A DNA stretch of 24,649 nucleotides from CAYZQE01 sp964480635 (GTDB lineage Bacteria > Pseudomonadota > Gammaproteobacteria > GCA-001735895). The translations under genes were made by a program, and so were the position numbers. The stretch spans positions 1 through 24,649 of the forward strand of contig CAYZQE010000031.1 of the NCBI GenBank assembly GCA_964480635.1. Reading direction: 5' to 3'. A model generated the notes under the pieces. It made no database searches. It was not told the origin of the DNA and was given only the letters and a program-made list of their open reading frames with translations. Position 1 is the stretch's first letter. Every line of letters begins with the position of its first letter. Positions 6,600 to 15,906 of this stretch are shown piece after piece.

Positions 6600-7939
6600 T
6601 TACGACAAACTGCTCAGTGCTTAAATTACTGTTTAATAGCCAAAGTGATATGAAAACAGATGCTATTGTTTTTAAGGGTGTCGTGACAGATACGCGCAAA
6701 GAATGCACCGGCGCTTTATTTATCGCATTAACAGGCGACAACTTTGATGGCCACAATTATGTTGATGCAGCCTTCGAAAAGGGCGCTGTTATTGCGTTAG
6801 TTTCGCAGCCAGTTGACAGTGATATTGCACAAATTATTGTTGAAGATACTTTGATAGCTTATGGTATTTTAGCTAATTATTGGCGCAAACATATTAATCC
6901 AACGGTGATTGCTATTACGGGTAGTAATGGCAAAACAACCGTTAAAGAAATGTTAGCAGGTATCTTAAGGCTTGAGTCTCAAGTGTTAGCAACAGTTGGA
7001 AACTTTAATAACGAAATTGGCGTACCGCAAACATTATGCGAATTATCTAACGATGATGACATTGCAATCATCGAGATGGGTGCAAACCATGCCGATGAAA
7101 TTAAGCGTTTAAGTGCAATAGCAGAGCCCAACGTGGTGTATGTCAATAATGCATCCGCGACTCACGTAGAAGGCTTTGGTTCGCTAGAGGGCGTACAAAA
7201 AGCGAAAGGTGAGTTGTATCGTTATGCCAAGCATGATGCGATTGCTTTAGTGAATTGTGATGATGCGGCAGCAAAAAAATGGATAGAATCATCAGCCACA
7301 AACAATGTTATTACTTTATCGACCCGCCTAGCTGATGTTGATATGTGTGCGCATTCACAAGGTGATGTGCTGCATATTAAAACAGCCAATGATGAATTTA
7401 AAATTCAATTAAAAGTAAAGGGTGAGCATAATCACAGTAATGCTTTAGCAGCCGCAAGTTTGGCTTTAGCGGTGGATGCTTCAGTTGATTCAATCAAAAC
7501 ATCTTTAGCTCATTTTAATGGTTTTAAGGGTCGCTTGCAGTTTGTTGAAGGTATCAATGGCAGTACCTTAATAGACGATTCTTACAATGCAAACCCCACG
7601 TCTTTTGAAGCAGGCATTAATGTGTTGTGTGATTTACCGGGTGAAGCATGGTTAGCCATGGGTGACATGGGAGAGCTAGGCGATAACGCGCAGCAAGAAC
7701 ATAACAATGTCGTTGAATTTGCAAAACAGGCAGGGGTAAAGGCTTTATTTACTAAAGGTGAAATGAGTAATCAATCAGCACAAATCATGCTTGAAAAAGC
7801 GTGCGCCTATGACTCATTTGACGTTATGAGCGATGCCATTAAGCAAAGATTAAATGATCATGTTAATTTGTTAATCAAAGGCTCTCGCAGTGCCCATATG
7901 GATAAGCTTGTTGATCTATTAAAGCGGAGAGCCGATTAA
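6596..7939 (+). CDS. murF: UDP-MurNAc-tripeptide:D-Ala-D-Ala ligase MurF
   Basis: I place the start at 6596, inside the ATGA that ends murE. This gives 447 residues beginning MITTNCSVLKLL, in line with E. coli MurF (MISVTLSQL). A longer reading from 6578 would add six residues lying inside murE. MurF completes the cytoplasmic UDP-MurNAc-pentapeptide by adding D-Ala-D-Ala. Visible features are VTDTRK (30-35, N-terminal uridine domain), the phosphate loop GSNGKT (109-114), GNFNNEIGVPQTL and the ligase motif DDSYNANPTS. The TAA stop shares one base with the mraY start, and the Ddl encoded downstream makes its dipeptide substrate. Confidence 0.96.
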   Translation: MITTNCSVLKLLFNSQSDMKTDAIVFKGVVTDTRKECTGALFIALTGDNFDGHNYVDAAFEKGAVIALVSQPVDSDIAQIIVEDTLIAYGILANYWRKHINPTVIAITGSNGKTTVKEMLAGILRLESQVLATVGNFNNEIGVPQTLCELSNDDDIAIIEMGANHADEIKRLSAIAEPNVVYVNNASATHVEGFGSLEGVQKAKGELYRYAKHDAIALVNCDDAAAKKWIESSATNNVITLSTRLADVDMCAHSQGDVLHIKTANDEFKIQLKVKGEHNHSNALAAASLALAVDASVDSIKTSLAHFNGFKGRLQFVEGINGSTLIDDSYNANPTSFEAGINVLCDLPGEAWLAMGDMGELGDNAQQEHNNVVEFAKQAGVKALFTKGEMSNQSAQIMLEKACAYDSFDVMSDAIKQRLNDHVNLLIKGSRSAHMDKLVDLLKRRAD

Positions 7940-9021
7940 TGTTATACGCCTTAACAGAGTATTTATCGCAGTTTAATAATGGCTTTAATTTATTTGGTTA
8001 TCTGACCTTTCGCAGTATTTTAGCGACTCTCACGGCATTAGCGATATCGCTAATAGTTGGCCCAACGATGATCAGGCGTTTAAAAGCTCTAAAAATTGGT
8101 CAAGTAGTACGTGATGATGGCCCAGAAAGTCATTTTAGCAAAGCCGGCACACCAACAATGGGCGGGGCTTTAATTTTAACCGCTATTTTATCATCTACTT
8201 TATTTTGGGGTGATCTTGAATCTAAGTATATTTGGTTATTAGTGATAGTCACTTTTGGTTTTGGCGTGATTGGTTGGGTAGATGACTACAAGAAAATTGC
8301 TTTAGGGAATTCAAAGGGTTTGGCATCTCGATACAAATATTTGTGGCAGTCAATATTAGGCTTTTGTGCCGTCAGCTATTTGTATTTTACATCGACAGCC
8401 CCCCAAGAGACGCAACTCATCATCCCATTTTTTAAAGATGTGATCATAGATATGGGTTTGGCTTATATTTTATTTGGCTATTTTGTGATTGTAGGAACCA
8501 GTAATGCCGTGAACTTAACCGATGGTTTAGATGGTTTAGCCATATTGCCAACCGTTTTAGTGGCAGGTGCTTTAGGGGTGTTTGCTTACCTTACAGGGCA
8601 TGTGTATTTTTCAGATTATCTGAATATTCCTTATATCTCAGGCGCGGGTGAAATTGTTGTGTTTTGCGGTGCTATCGTTGGGGCAGGTTTGGGCTTCTTA
8701 TGGTTTAACGCATACCCTGCTCAAGTGTTTATGGGTGATGTGGGTGCTTTGGCTTTAGGCGCTGCATTAGGCTTGATAGCCATTATTGTGCGTCAAGAAT
8801 TAGTGTTACTTATTATGGGTGGCATTTTTGTGATGGAAACAGTGTCGGTCATCATTCAAGTGGCATCCTATAAATTAACCGGACGCCGCGTGTTTCGCAT
8901 GGCTCCTATTCATCACCACTTTGAGCTAAAAGGATGGCCTGAGCCACGTATTATCGTGCGCTTTTGGATTATCACAGTTGTATTGGTACTTATTGGCTTA
9001 GCTTCATTGAAGGTGAGATAA
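7939..9021 (+). CDS. mraY: Phospho-N-acetylmuramoyl-pentapeptide transferase MraY
   Basis: The 360-residue polytopic inner-membrane enzyme makes lipid I by moving phospho-MurNAc-pentapeptide from UDP to undecaprenyl phosphate. Length equals the E. coli enzyme. About ten hydrophobic helices are visible. Catalytic motifs are intact: Asp115-Asp116 in GWVDDYKK, NLTDGLDGLA (192-201), Asp267 in FMGDVGALALG and the histidine triad 325-327 in APIHHHFE. The start ATG overlaps the murF stop by one base (TAATG), and the stop directly abuts the murD start. Confidence 0.98.
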   Translation: MLYALTEYLSQFNNGFNLFGYLTFRSILATLTALAISLIVGPTMIRRLKALKIGQVVRDDGPESHFSKAGTPTMGGALILTAILSSTLFWGDLESKYIWLLVIVTFGFGVIGWVDDYKKIALGNSKGLASRYKYLWQSILGFCAVSYLYFTSTAPQETQLIIPFFKDVIIDMGLAYILFGYFVIVGTSNAVNLTDGLDGLAILPTVLVAGALGVFAYLTGHVYFSDYLNIPYISGAGEIVVFCGAIVGAGLGFLWFNAYPAQVFMGDVGALALGAALGLIAIIVRQELVLLIMGGIFVMETVSVIIQVASYKLTGRRVFRMAPIHHHFELKGWPEPRIIVRFWIITVVLVLIGLASLKVR

Positions 9022-10365
9022 GTGAGTAATTTGCAAAATAATCAACAAGACATTCGATACTTAGTCGTAGGGCTAGGTCAGTCGGGTTTGTCTGTGGCTG
9101 AATTTTTTGCAGATAAAGGTATAAAGTTTGATATCCAAGATGATCGAGAAACGCCACCTAATTTAGCTGCCGTTAAGGCCTTAAGCGCGGGATGTGATAT
9201 TTTGCAACAGGCATTAACAACAGAGCTTATGGCTCAATATGACAGTGTTATTGTCAGCCCAGGTGTTTCAGTTCAAAGCAAATTATTTACCCTATTAGAC
9301 CAAGAAAAAACAGAAGTGATTGGTGATATTGAATTGTTTGCTCGTTATAACGATAAGCCTTTCGTCGCCATCACCGGCTCTAATGGTAAAACAACCGTGA
9401 CCGCCATGATGGGCGAAGTGTTAACAGCTTGTGGAGTGAAAGTCGGTGTCGGGGGTAATATTGGTGTCGCGGCATTGGGTTTGTTAAAGCAAGATAACGA
9501 TATCAATGTGCTGGAGCTGTCTAGCTTCCAATTAGAAACCACCAACAATTTAGCACCCACTATTTCTGTTGTGTTAAATGTGACAGAAGATCACCTAGAT
9601 CGCTATGAAGGATTTGATGCTTACAAAAAAGCGAAATTAAGCATTCATAATCACAGTGGTTTTTGTATCGAAAACAGAAATGATGAAAATACCTTTGTCG
9701 ATGCCGAAGACTTACTCACATTTGGTTTAGATGTTCCTGAATATGATGAAGATTTTGGCATTAAAGAAGTCTCGGGGCAGTTTTGGTTGTGTCAAGGTGA
9801 TGCCGTATTAATTAATACCAATGACCTGCAAGTACAGGGGCAGCACAACTGGGCAAATTGTTTGGCTGTATTAGCAATGGCAGATGTGCTTGATTTATCC
9901 TTAGTTAAAACGTTGGATGCTTTAGTCGCTTTCAAAAGCATTGAACACCGTTATGAATTGGTCGCCGAGCATCACTCAATTCGTTGGATTAATGATACTA
10001 AAGCCACTAATCCGGGTGCTGCATTAGCGGCTATAAATGGCACAAAAGAAAATATCATTTTGATCGCTGGTGGGCAATCAAAACAGGCAGATTTAAGCGT
10101 CTTAAATGATGCTATAAAAGATAAAGTAAGCGACGCCATTGTATTGGGTGAGGATGCTGCTTTGTTTATGAAACAGTGGCAAGGTCTTACCACTTTACAT
10201 CAAGTCGATGATATTAAGCAGGCGGTGCATAAAGCCAATGAAATAGCGCAAGCGAATGATTGTGTTTTGTTGTCACCAGCCTGTGCGAGCTTTGATCAAT
10301 ACGTTGCTTATACCGACCGTGGTGATGATTTTAAATGCTGCGTGAAACAGGTGCTGGGTTTATGA
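9022..10365 (+). CDS. murD: UDP-MurNAc-L-Ala:D-Glu ligase MurD
   Basis: The 447-residue cytosolic Mur ligase adds D-glutamate to UDP-MurNAc-L-alanine. An N-terminal nucleotide-binding fold with VVGLGQSGLSVA (15-26) precedes the ATP loop GSNGKT (119-124), LELSSFQLE and the C-terminal NDTKATNPGA motif. Length matches the family (E. coli 438). It starts with GTG, immediately after the mraY stop. The purine-rich GAAGGTGAG upstream, inside the end of mraY, is a good ribosome binding site for it. The end overlaps the ftsW start. Confidence 0.97.
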   Translation: MSNLQNNQQDIRYLVVGLGQSGLSVAEFFADKGIKFDIQDDRETPPNLAAVKALSAGCDILQQALTTELMAQYDSVIVSPGVSVQSKLFTLLDQEKTEVIGDIELFARYNDKPFVAITGSNGKTTVTAMMGEVLTACGVKVGVGGNIGVAALGLLKQDNDINVLELSSFQLETTNNLAPTISVVLNVTEDHLDRYEGFDAYKKAKLSIHNHSGFCIENRNDENTFVDAEDLLTFGLDVPEYDEDFGIKEVSGQFWLCQGDAVLINTNDLQVQGQHNWANCLAVLAMADVLDLSLVKTLDALVAFKSIEHRYELVAEHHSIRWINDTKATNPGAALAAINGTKENIILIAGGQSKQADLSVLNDAIKDKVSDAIVLGEDAALFMKQWQGLTTLHQVDDIKQAVHKANEIAQANDCVLLSPACASFDQYVAYTDRGDDFKCCVKQVLGL

Positions 10366-11561
10366 GCCGTGTGAATCAGCCATCAGCATCACCATTTGCT
10401 CTAATTAAGCAACTTGATCAAACCGTGATTGTTATTTTTATAATGTTGAGCACCTTGGGTATTGTGATGGTGACATCAGCCTCTATTGGCATGGCTGAAA
10501 AAAATATAGGTAATGCTTTTTACTATGGTGAGCGTCAACTGTTTAGAGTTTTATTAGGCATTGGCATGATCTATATCGCTTGTAAAATACCCACAAAATT
10601 TTGGCAGCAAAACAGCATGTTATTAATGTTTACAGCGTTATTTTTGTTAGCCATCGTTTTAGTCCCTGGCGTTGGTAAAACGGTTAATGGTAGTACTCGT
10701 TGGATAGATTTTGGTCTGTTTACAGTGCAAGTTTCTGAAATTGCTCGGATGTTAATAATCATGTATTTAAGCAGTTATTTAACCAGACGCTCTGACGAAG
10801 TCAAAACAAATACCATGGGCTTTATTAAACCCATGATTATCATGGGTGTGGCCAGTGGCTTATTGTTAATGGAGCCAGACTTTGGCGCTACAACGGTGTT
10901 ATTGATAACAGGCCTAGGCTTATTGTTTTTAGGTGGCGTACGTTTTGGTCAATTTACATTATTTGTATTGGGGACAGGGGCAATTTTAGTTCTAATGGTA
11001 GCCACATCTGCTTATCGTATGGAGCGTATCACTGCATTTTTAAACCCGTGGGCAGACCCTTTCGATTCTGGCTTTCAGTTAACTCAAGCCTTAATTGCAG
11101 TAGGCAGTGGTGGTTGGACAGGTGTTGGTTTAGGTAGCAGTGTCCAAAAACTGTTTTATTTGCCAGAAGCACACACCGATTTCTTATATGCCATTGTTGC
11201 TGAGGAGCTGGGTTTTATCGGTTCGGTTGTCATTATTGTTTTATTCGTTTGGTTGTTAATACGCTGTTTTAGCATTGCTAAACAAGCTCAGTTAAAAGGC
11301 CAGCATTTTGGTGGTTTTTTAGTGTATGGCGTGGCATTGTTAATTAGCTCACAAGCACTGATTAATATAGGCGTAAATTTAGGTGCTTTACCAACCAAAG
11401 GACTAACCTTGCCATTAATGAGCTATGGTGGAAACAGTATTTTAATCACCTCATTTGCCATTGGTTTGGTGCTTCGAGTTTGGATTGAGATAAACCAAGA
11501 ACCAAAAAAAACACGTCGAGCTATCCGTAAAGAACCCAAGGTGCTTAGTGATGCAGAATAA
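10362..11561 (+). CDS. ftsW: Septal peptidoglycan polymerase FtsW (SEDS family)
   Basis: I take the start as the ATG at 10362, within the ATGA that closes murD, giving 399 residues (MSRVNQPSAS). A reading from 10335 would add nine residues inside murD. FtsW is a ten-helix inner-membrane glycosyltransferase that polymerises lipid II at the septum with FtsI. SEDS hallmarks are present: VSEIARM (124-130), MEPDFG (170-175), EAHTDFLYAIVAEELG from 269 with the putative catalytic aspartate at 273, and LPLMSYGGNS. The charged C-terminal tail is typical. It overlaps murG by 11 bases. Confidence 0.97.
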   Translation: MSRVNQPSASPFALIKQLDQTVIVIFIMLSTLGIVMVTSASIGMAEKNIGNAFYYGERQLFRVLLGIGMIYIACKIPTKFWQQNSMLLMFTALFLLAIVLVPGVGKTVNGSTRWIDFGLFTVQVSEIARMLIIMYLSSYLTRRSDEVKTNTMGFIKPMIIMGVASGLLLMEPDFGATTVLLITGLGLLFLGGVRFGQFTLFVLGTGAILVLMVATSAYRMERITAFLNPWADPFDSGFQLTQALIAVGSGGWTGVGLGSSVQKLFYLPEAHTDFLYAIVAEELGFIGSVVIIVLFVWLLIRCFSIAKQAQLKGQHFGGFLVYGVALLISSQALINIGVNLGALPTKGLTLPLMSYGGNSILITSFAIGLVLRVWIEINQEPKKTRRAIRKEPKVLSDAE

Positions 11562-12621
11562 GCAAGCACCTATCATGATTATGGCGGGTGGAACAGGTGG
11601 TCATGTATTTCCTGCATTAGCAATTGCCGACGCTTTAAAAGAAGCTGGCGAACAGGTTATTTGGATGGGCACGAAAAAAGGCTTAGAGGCCAGAGTTGTG
11701 CCACAAGCAGGTTATAGCGTTGAATGGTTAAGTGTTAATGGCTTAAGGGGTAAGGGTACTTTAACGCTATTGTTGACACCCTTTAAATTGCTTCAAGCCT
11801 TAGTGCAAGCAGCAAAAATACTGGCTAAACATAAACCTAAAGCCGTTTTAGGTATGGGTGGTTTTGTCTCTGGCCCTGGCGGCATTATGGCGTGGCTAAT
11901 GCGTGTGCCATTATTTATACATGAGCAAAACTCAGTCGTTGGCTTAACCAATCAATGGTTAAGCAAGGTTTGTACTCAGTTATTTTATGGGTTTCCTAAT
12001 CCGCTTAAAAGTAATAAGCAGGGCTTGTATGTTGGTAATCCAGTACGTGCTGAGTTATTAAACCTTAAAGCTAAAAATTCAAAAACAAGCTTTAATTTAT
12101 TGATTGTTGGCGGCAGCTTAGGTGCTGAAAAATTAAATAGAACAGTGCCCAATGCATTAGCATTGCTAAACAATGACCGTGTCAATGTAATTCATCAATG
12201 TGGTGAACGGCATTTAGAAATGACAAAACAAGCCTATAAAGAGGTGACTGTTCAGCATGACATTAAACCTTTTATAGACGATATGAAGCAAGCCTATGAA
12301 TGGGCAGACTTTATAGTTTGCCGCTCAGGCGCATTAACCATAGCTGAAATTACAAATATCGGTTTAGCATCTATTTTGGTGCCTTATCCCTATGCCGTTG
12401 ATGACCATCAAACAACGAATGCCGCTTTGTTAAAGCAAGCTGGCGCAACTTATGTGATTGATGACAAAAACATCAATGCAACAGCATTAGCTGAGTTATT
12501 AGAAACAAGTTTTTTAAATGAAACAAAGCGAGATGAGATGGCAAAGTTGGCTAAATCATTGGCAAAACCACAAGCAACACAAGATGTTGTTGAGAAAATG
12601 TTGCAGGTAGTTAACTCATGA
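11551..12621 (+). CDS. murG: Lipid II synthase (GlcNAc transferase) MurG
   Basis: The 356-residue peripheral membrane GT-B glycosyltransferase adds GlcNAc from UDP-GlcNAc to lipid I, making lipid II. The N-terminal glycine loop GGTGGH (13-18), HEQNSVVGLTN and GGSLGAEKLN mark the lipid-acceptor half and domain junction. CRSGALTIAE and PYPYAVDDHQTTNA form the UDP-GlcNAc site. I choose ATG at 11551 over the GTG at 11548 because AAGGTG (11538-11543) is then seven bases upstream. The 3' end overlaps murC by ATGA. Length matches E. coli MurG (355). Confidence 0.97.
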   Translation: MQNKQAPIMIMAGGTGGHVFPALAIADALKEAGEQVIWMGTKKGLEARVVPQAGYSVEWLSVNGLRGKGTLTLLLTPFKLLQALVQAAKILAKHKPKAVLGMGGFVSGPGGIMAWLMRVPLFIHEQNSVVGLTNQWLSKVCTQLFYGFPNPLKSNKQGLYVGNPVRAELLNLKAKNSKTSFNLLIVGGSLGAEKLNRTVPNALALLNNDRVNVIHQCGERHLEMTKQAYKEVTVQHDIKPFIDDMKQAYEWADFIVCRSGALTIAEITNIGLASILVPYPYAVDDHQTTNAALLKQAGATYVIDDKNINATALAELLETSFLNETKRDEMAKLAKSLAKPQATQDVVEKMLQVVNS

Positions 12622-14051
12622 CTGTGACTCATAAGAATCGCCAAGTTTGTTTGCGTAATATCAAAAACCTGCATTTTGTGGGCATTGGCGGCGTAGGTAT
12701 GAGCGGCATCGCCGAAGTGTTTAAAAACTTGGGTTATAACGTGTCAGGTTCTGATATTACCGATAGCGCCATGGTTAAGCATTTACGAGCTGAAGGTATT
12801 AAGGTGTTTATTGGGCATCAAGCGAGCAATGTTGAAAATACCCATGTTGTCGTGGTTTCAACCGCCATTGACGAAAACAATGCTGAAATTATGGCAGCAA
12901 GAGAGCAACGTATCCCTATTGTTCGCCGTGCAGAAATGTTGGCAGAGTTAATGCGATTTCGCCAAGGCATCGCTGTCGCAGGCACACATGGCAAAACATC
13001 AACGACTAGTTTAGTCGCTAGTGTGATGGCACAGGGTGGCTTAGACCCAACTTACGTCATCGGCGGCAAGCTTAATAGTTCGGCTCGCCATGCAAAATTA
13101 GGTGAAGGCGAATACCTTGTTGCCGAGGCTGATGAAAGTGATGCGTCATTTTTATATTTACAACCCATGATTTCGATTGTAACTAATATTGATAGAGATC
13201 ACTTAGGCACTTATGAAGGTGACTTTGAACGCTTAAAGAATGTCTTCGTAGAGTTTTTACATCATTTACCTTTTTATGGTTTAGCGATAGTTTGTATTGA
13301 TGATGAGCATGTTCGTGAAATTTTAGAGAAAGTAGCAAGACCGATGCTTACTTATGGTGAACATGAAGATGCCGATGTCAGAATTACTGACCTTGAAATC
13401 ATTGGGCAATATTCGCATTTTAAAGTGAGCTTTCCAGAAACTGATGAACTGCTAGATATTAAGTTGAATTTTAGCGGTAAACATAACGCTCTTAATGCAA
13501 CAGCCGCCATTGCTTTAGCGTGGGAACTGGGCATAGATAATAAAGCGATTCAACAAGCACTAACAGAATTTGAAGGCATTAATCGCCGTTTTCAAGTGAC
13601 TGAAAATATCAAAATCAAGCAAGGTAGTGTGACTCATATTGATGATTATGGGCATCATCCAAATGAAATTAAAGCCGCTTTAGCTGCGGTTAAGCAAGGC
13701 TGGCCGAATAAGCGTTTAGTGGTTGCCTTTCAGCCACATCGTTATACCAGAACCAAAGATTTGTTCGAAGATTTTGTAGCTGAATTGTCATTAGCAGATC
13801 ATTTATTAATGACTGAAGTTTATCCTGCGGGCGAAGCACCAATAAAAGATGCTGATGGACGAAGCCTGTGCGGCGCCATTAGATCACGTGGACAAGTGAA
13901 TCCCGTGTTTATTGAAAGCATTGAGGGTTTGCATCAAGTGATTGATGAGCAATTAGAAGATGGTGATGTACTAGTCACTTTAGGGGCCGGCAGTATTGGG
14001 CAGTTTGCGGTTGATTTTTTACAGCAACATAACACCGAGGCTCACCCATGA
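12618..14051 (+). CDS. murC: UDP-MurNAc:L-alanine ligase MurC
   Basis: The 477-residue enzyme performs the first amino acid addition to UDP-MurNAc. An N-terminal Rossmann-like UDP site, GIGGVGMSGIA (22-32), is followed by the ATP loop GTHGKT (122-127, the MurC-type histidine variant), ADESDASFL, NIDRDHLGTYEG and the C-terminal DDYGHHPNEI and FQPHRYTRT motifs. Length is near E. coli MurC (491). ATGA overlaps join it to murG before and murB after. It supplies the substrate for MurD. Confidence 0.98.
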   Translation: MTVTHKNRQVCLRNIKNLHFVGIGGVGMSGIAEVFKNLGYNVSGSDITDSAMVKHLRAEGIKVFIGHQASNVENTHVVVVSTAIDENNAEIMAAREQRIPIVRRAEMLAELMRFRQGIAVAGTHGKTSTTSLVASVMAQGGLDPTYVIGGKLNSSARHAKLGEGEYLVAEADESDASFLYLQPMISIVTNIDRDHLGTYEGDFERLKNVFVEFLHHLPFYGLAIVCIDDEHVREILEKVARPMLTYGEHEDADVRITDLEIIGQYSHFKVSFPETDELLDIKLNFSGKHNALNATAAIALAWELGIDNKAIQQALTEFEGINRRFQVTENIKIKQGSVTHIDDYGHHPNEIKAALAAVKQGWPNKRLVVAFQPHRYTRTKDLFEDFVAELSLADHLLMTEVYPAGEAPIKDADGRSLCGAIRSRGQVNPVFIESIEGLHQVIDEQLEDGDVLVTLGAGSIGQFAVDFLQQHNTEAHP

Positions 14052-14953
14052 TGGCAGCAATGAACTTAGAAGATTTTAAAGTGATCGGTGAGGTTTTAGT
14101 TAATGAACCCATGGAAAAACATACTAGCTGGCGAGTTGGCGGGCCGGCTGATATTTACTTTAAGCCAAAGTCTATTGCTGATTTACAGAAATTTATGCAG
14201 CAATTAGATGCAAAACAAAGCATAACCTTTGTGGGTCTAGGCAGTAATTTATTGGTACGTGACGGCGGTATTCGCGGTGCCGTGATTGCGCCACTGGGTG
14301 GTTTAAATGCGATAGATTTACAAGATGATTTGTTATGTGTTGAAGCGGGTGTCAGTTGCTCTAAATTTGCTCGCTATTGCGCTAAAAATGATTTTGTTGG
14401 TGTCGATTTTTTAGCAGGTATCCCAGGTACTATTGGCGGTGCAGTGGCCATGAATGCAGGCGCTTTTGGTAGTGAAACTTGGGAGTTTGTTAAGACTATC
14501 ACGGTGATTAATCGCCAAGGTGAGCTTCAAGTCATCAATAAAGCAGCCTTAAATATAAAATACCGTGAAGTTAATTTAGCTAAAAATTTATGGATTGTTT
14601 CAGTTTGTTTTGATTTAAAACAATGGCAAGAAACAGAATACCGCCATGCAGATATTAAAACATTATTAGATAAGCGTAATCAAAGTCAGCCAATAGGCTT
14701 GCCTTCATGTGGTTCGGTGTTCAGAAATCCTGATATGGATTATGCAGCGAGATTAATAGAGTCTTGTGGCTTAAAAGGCTTTTGCATTGGTCAAGCCTGT
14801 GTCTCTGAAAAGCATGCGAACTTCATTATTAACCAAGGTGATTGTACGGCGAGTGATATAGAAGCCTTAATTAAACACGTGCAACAAACCGTGTTAAGGC
14901 AAACCGATGTGTCACTCATTTTAGAGGCACATATTGTGGGTGAGGCGGTATGA
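14048..14953 (+). CDS. murB: UDP-N-acetylenolpyruvoylglucosamine reductase MurB
   Basis: The 301-residue FAD enzyme reduces UDP-GlcNAc-enolpyruvate to UDP-MurNAc with NADPH. HTSWRVGGPAD (25-35), GLGSNLLVRDGG (63-74) and AGIPGTIGGAVAMNAGAFG (123-141) form the FAD site. Ser223 in CGSVFRNP is in the position of the proton donor, and Glu293 in EAHIVGE is the likely C-terminal acid. It is about 40 residues shorter than E. coli MurB (342) and looks like the short form with the FRNP signature. Start choice is ambiguous: ATGs at 14048, 14051 and 14060; the first overlaps the murC stop. Confidence 0.97.
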   Translation: MMAAMNLEDFKVIGEVLVNEPMEKHTSWRVGGPADIYFKPKSIADLQKFMQQLDAKQSITFVGLGSNLLVRDGGIRGAVIAPLGGLNAIDLQDDLLCVEAGVSCSKFARYCAKNDFVGVDFLAGIPGTIGGAVAMNAGAFGSETWEFVKTITVINRQGELQVINKAALNIKYREVNLAKNLWIVSVCFDLKQWQETEYRHADIKTLLDKRNQSQPIGLPSCGSVFRNPDMDYAARLIESCGLKGFCIGQACVSEKHANFIINQGDCTASDIEALIKHVQQTVLRQTDVSLILEAHIVGEAV

Positions 14954-15906
14954 ATTTAAACACCATTAAATTTGATAACTCACTACATGTTGCTGTCCTT
15001 ATGGGCGGCACCTCTGCTGAACGTGCTGTGTCACTAAAAAGTGGTGAGGCGGTTGTTAATGCGCTTAAACAGAATGACTTTAAAGTGACAGCAATAGACT
15101 TTGATGAAACAGGTTTGGCGCAGTTAATGATAGCAAAACCCGATATCGTGTTTAATATTTTACACGGAACAATAGGTGAAGATGGAGTGGTACAAGGTAT
15201 TTTAGAATACCTTAAAGTGCCGTATACCGGCAGTGGTGTTAAAGCATCCGCACTGACTATGGATAAGCTTTTAACCAAACGTATTTTACGTGATGAAGGT
15301 ATTTCGACACCCAATTTCTTAGCTTTAAGCAATGAAGAAGATTGTCATTTAGTGAAATCAGCACTGGGCTTTCCAGTGATGGTGAAACCCGTTTATGAAG
15401 GTTCAAGCATTGGCATGAGCATTGCTAATTCTGATGAAGAATTAAAGCAATCCTATCAACTAGCCAATGAATACGGTGATGTGATGGCTGAAGCCTATAT
15501 CAGCGGTAAAGAATATACCGTGGCTTTTGTCGATAACGAAATCTTGCCTGTTATTGAATTGCAGACTGATAATCAGTTTTATGATTATGATGCAAAATAT
15601 GAATCTAATGATACGCGCTACATTTGTCCTTGTGAAATAGATGACGAACTGGCTAAAAGCATTCAAAGCCTAGTTGTAAAAACAATTGCTGCTTGCCAAG
15701 TAACAGGGTGGGGCAGAGTTGATTTTATGTGTGATGAAAACAATCAAGCTTATGTGTTGGAGATAAATACGTCACCCGGAATGACAAGCCATTCATTGGT
15801 GCCGATGGCCGCTAAGCAAGCTGGGCTAAATTTTAAACAATTAGTAAAACGCATTTTAGAAACGGCTGTTTTAAGTAAGCCAGCGCATAAAAAGGCGGTG
15901 ATTTAA
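14950..15906 (+). CDS. ddl: D-alanine--D-alanine ligase
   Basis: The 318-residue ATP-grasp ligase makes the D-Ala-D-Ala dipeptide used by MurF. MGGTSAERAVSLKSG (18-32) is the N-terminal substrate loop. MVKPVYEGSSIGMS and GKEYTVAFVDNE form the ATP-grasp core, and VLEINTSPGMTSHSLVP carries metal and phosphate ligands. Position before ftsQ and length match DdlB-type enzymes. The start overlaps the murB stop by ATGA, and the TAA stop shares a base with ftsQ. An alternative start slightly downstream cannot be excluded because the first 12 residues are poorly conserved in the family. Confidence 0.97.
   Translation: MNLNTIKFDNSLHVAVLMGGTSAERAVSLKSGEAVVNALKQNDFKVTAIDFDETGLAQLMIAKPDIVFNILHGTIGEDGVVQGILEYLKVPYTGSGVKASALTMDKLLTKRILRDEGISTPNFLALSNEEDCHLVKSALGFPVMVKPVYEGSSIGMSIANSDEELKQSYQLANEYGDVMAEAYISGKEYTVAFVDNEILPVIELQTDNQFYDYDAKYESNDTRYICPCEIDDELAKSIQSLVVKTIAACQVTGWGRVDFMCDENNQAYVLEINTSPGMTSHSLVPMAAKQAGLNFKQLVKRILETAVLSKPAHKKAVI

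Noticed and set aside
10335..10361. Upstream ATG as the ftsW start
   Set aside because: It would extend into murD by 31 bases; the ATG at 10362 forms an ATGA overlap.
14916..15332. 138-codon ORF on the - strand
   Set aside because: It is a shadow of ddl, whose motifs are intact on the + strand; no independent coding signs.
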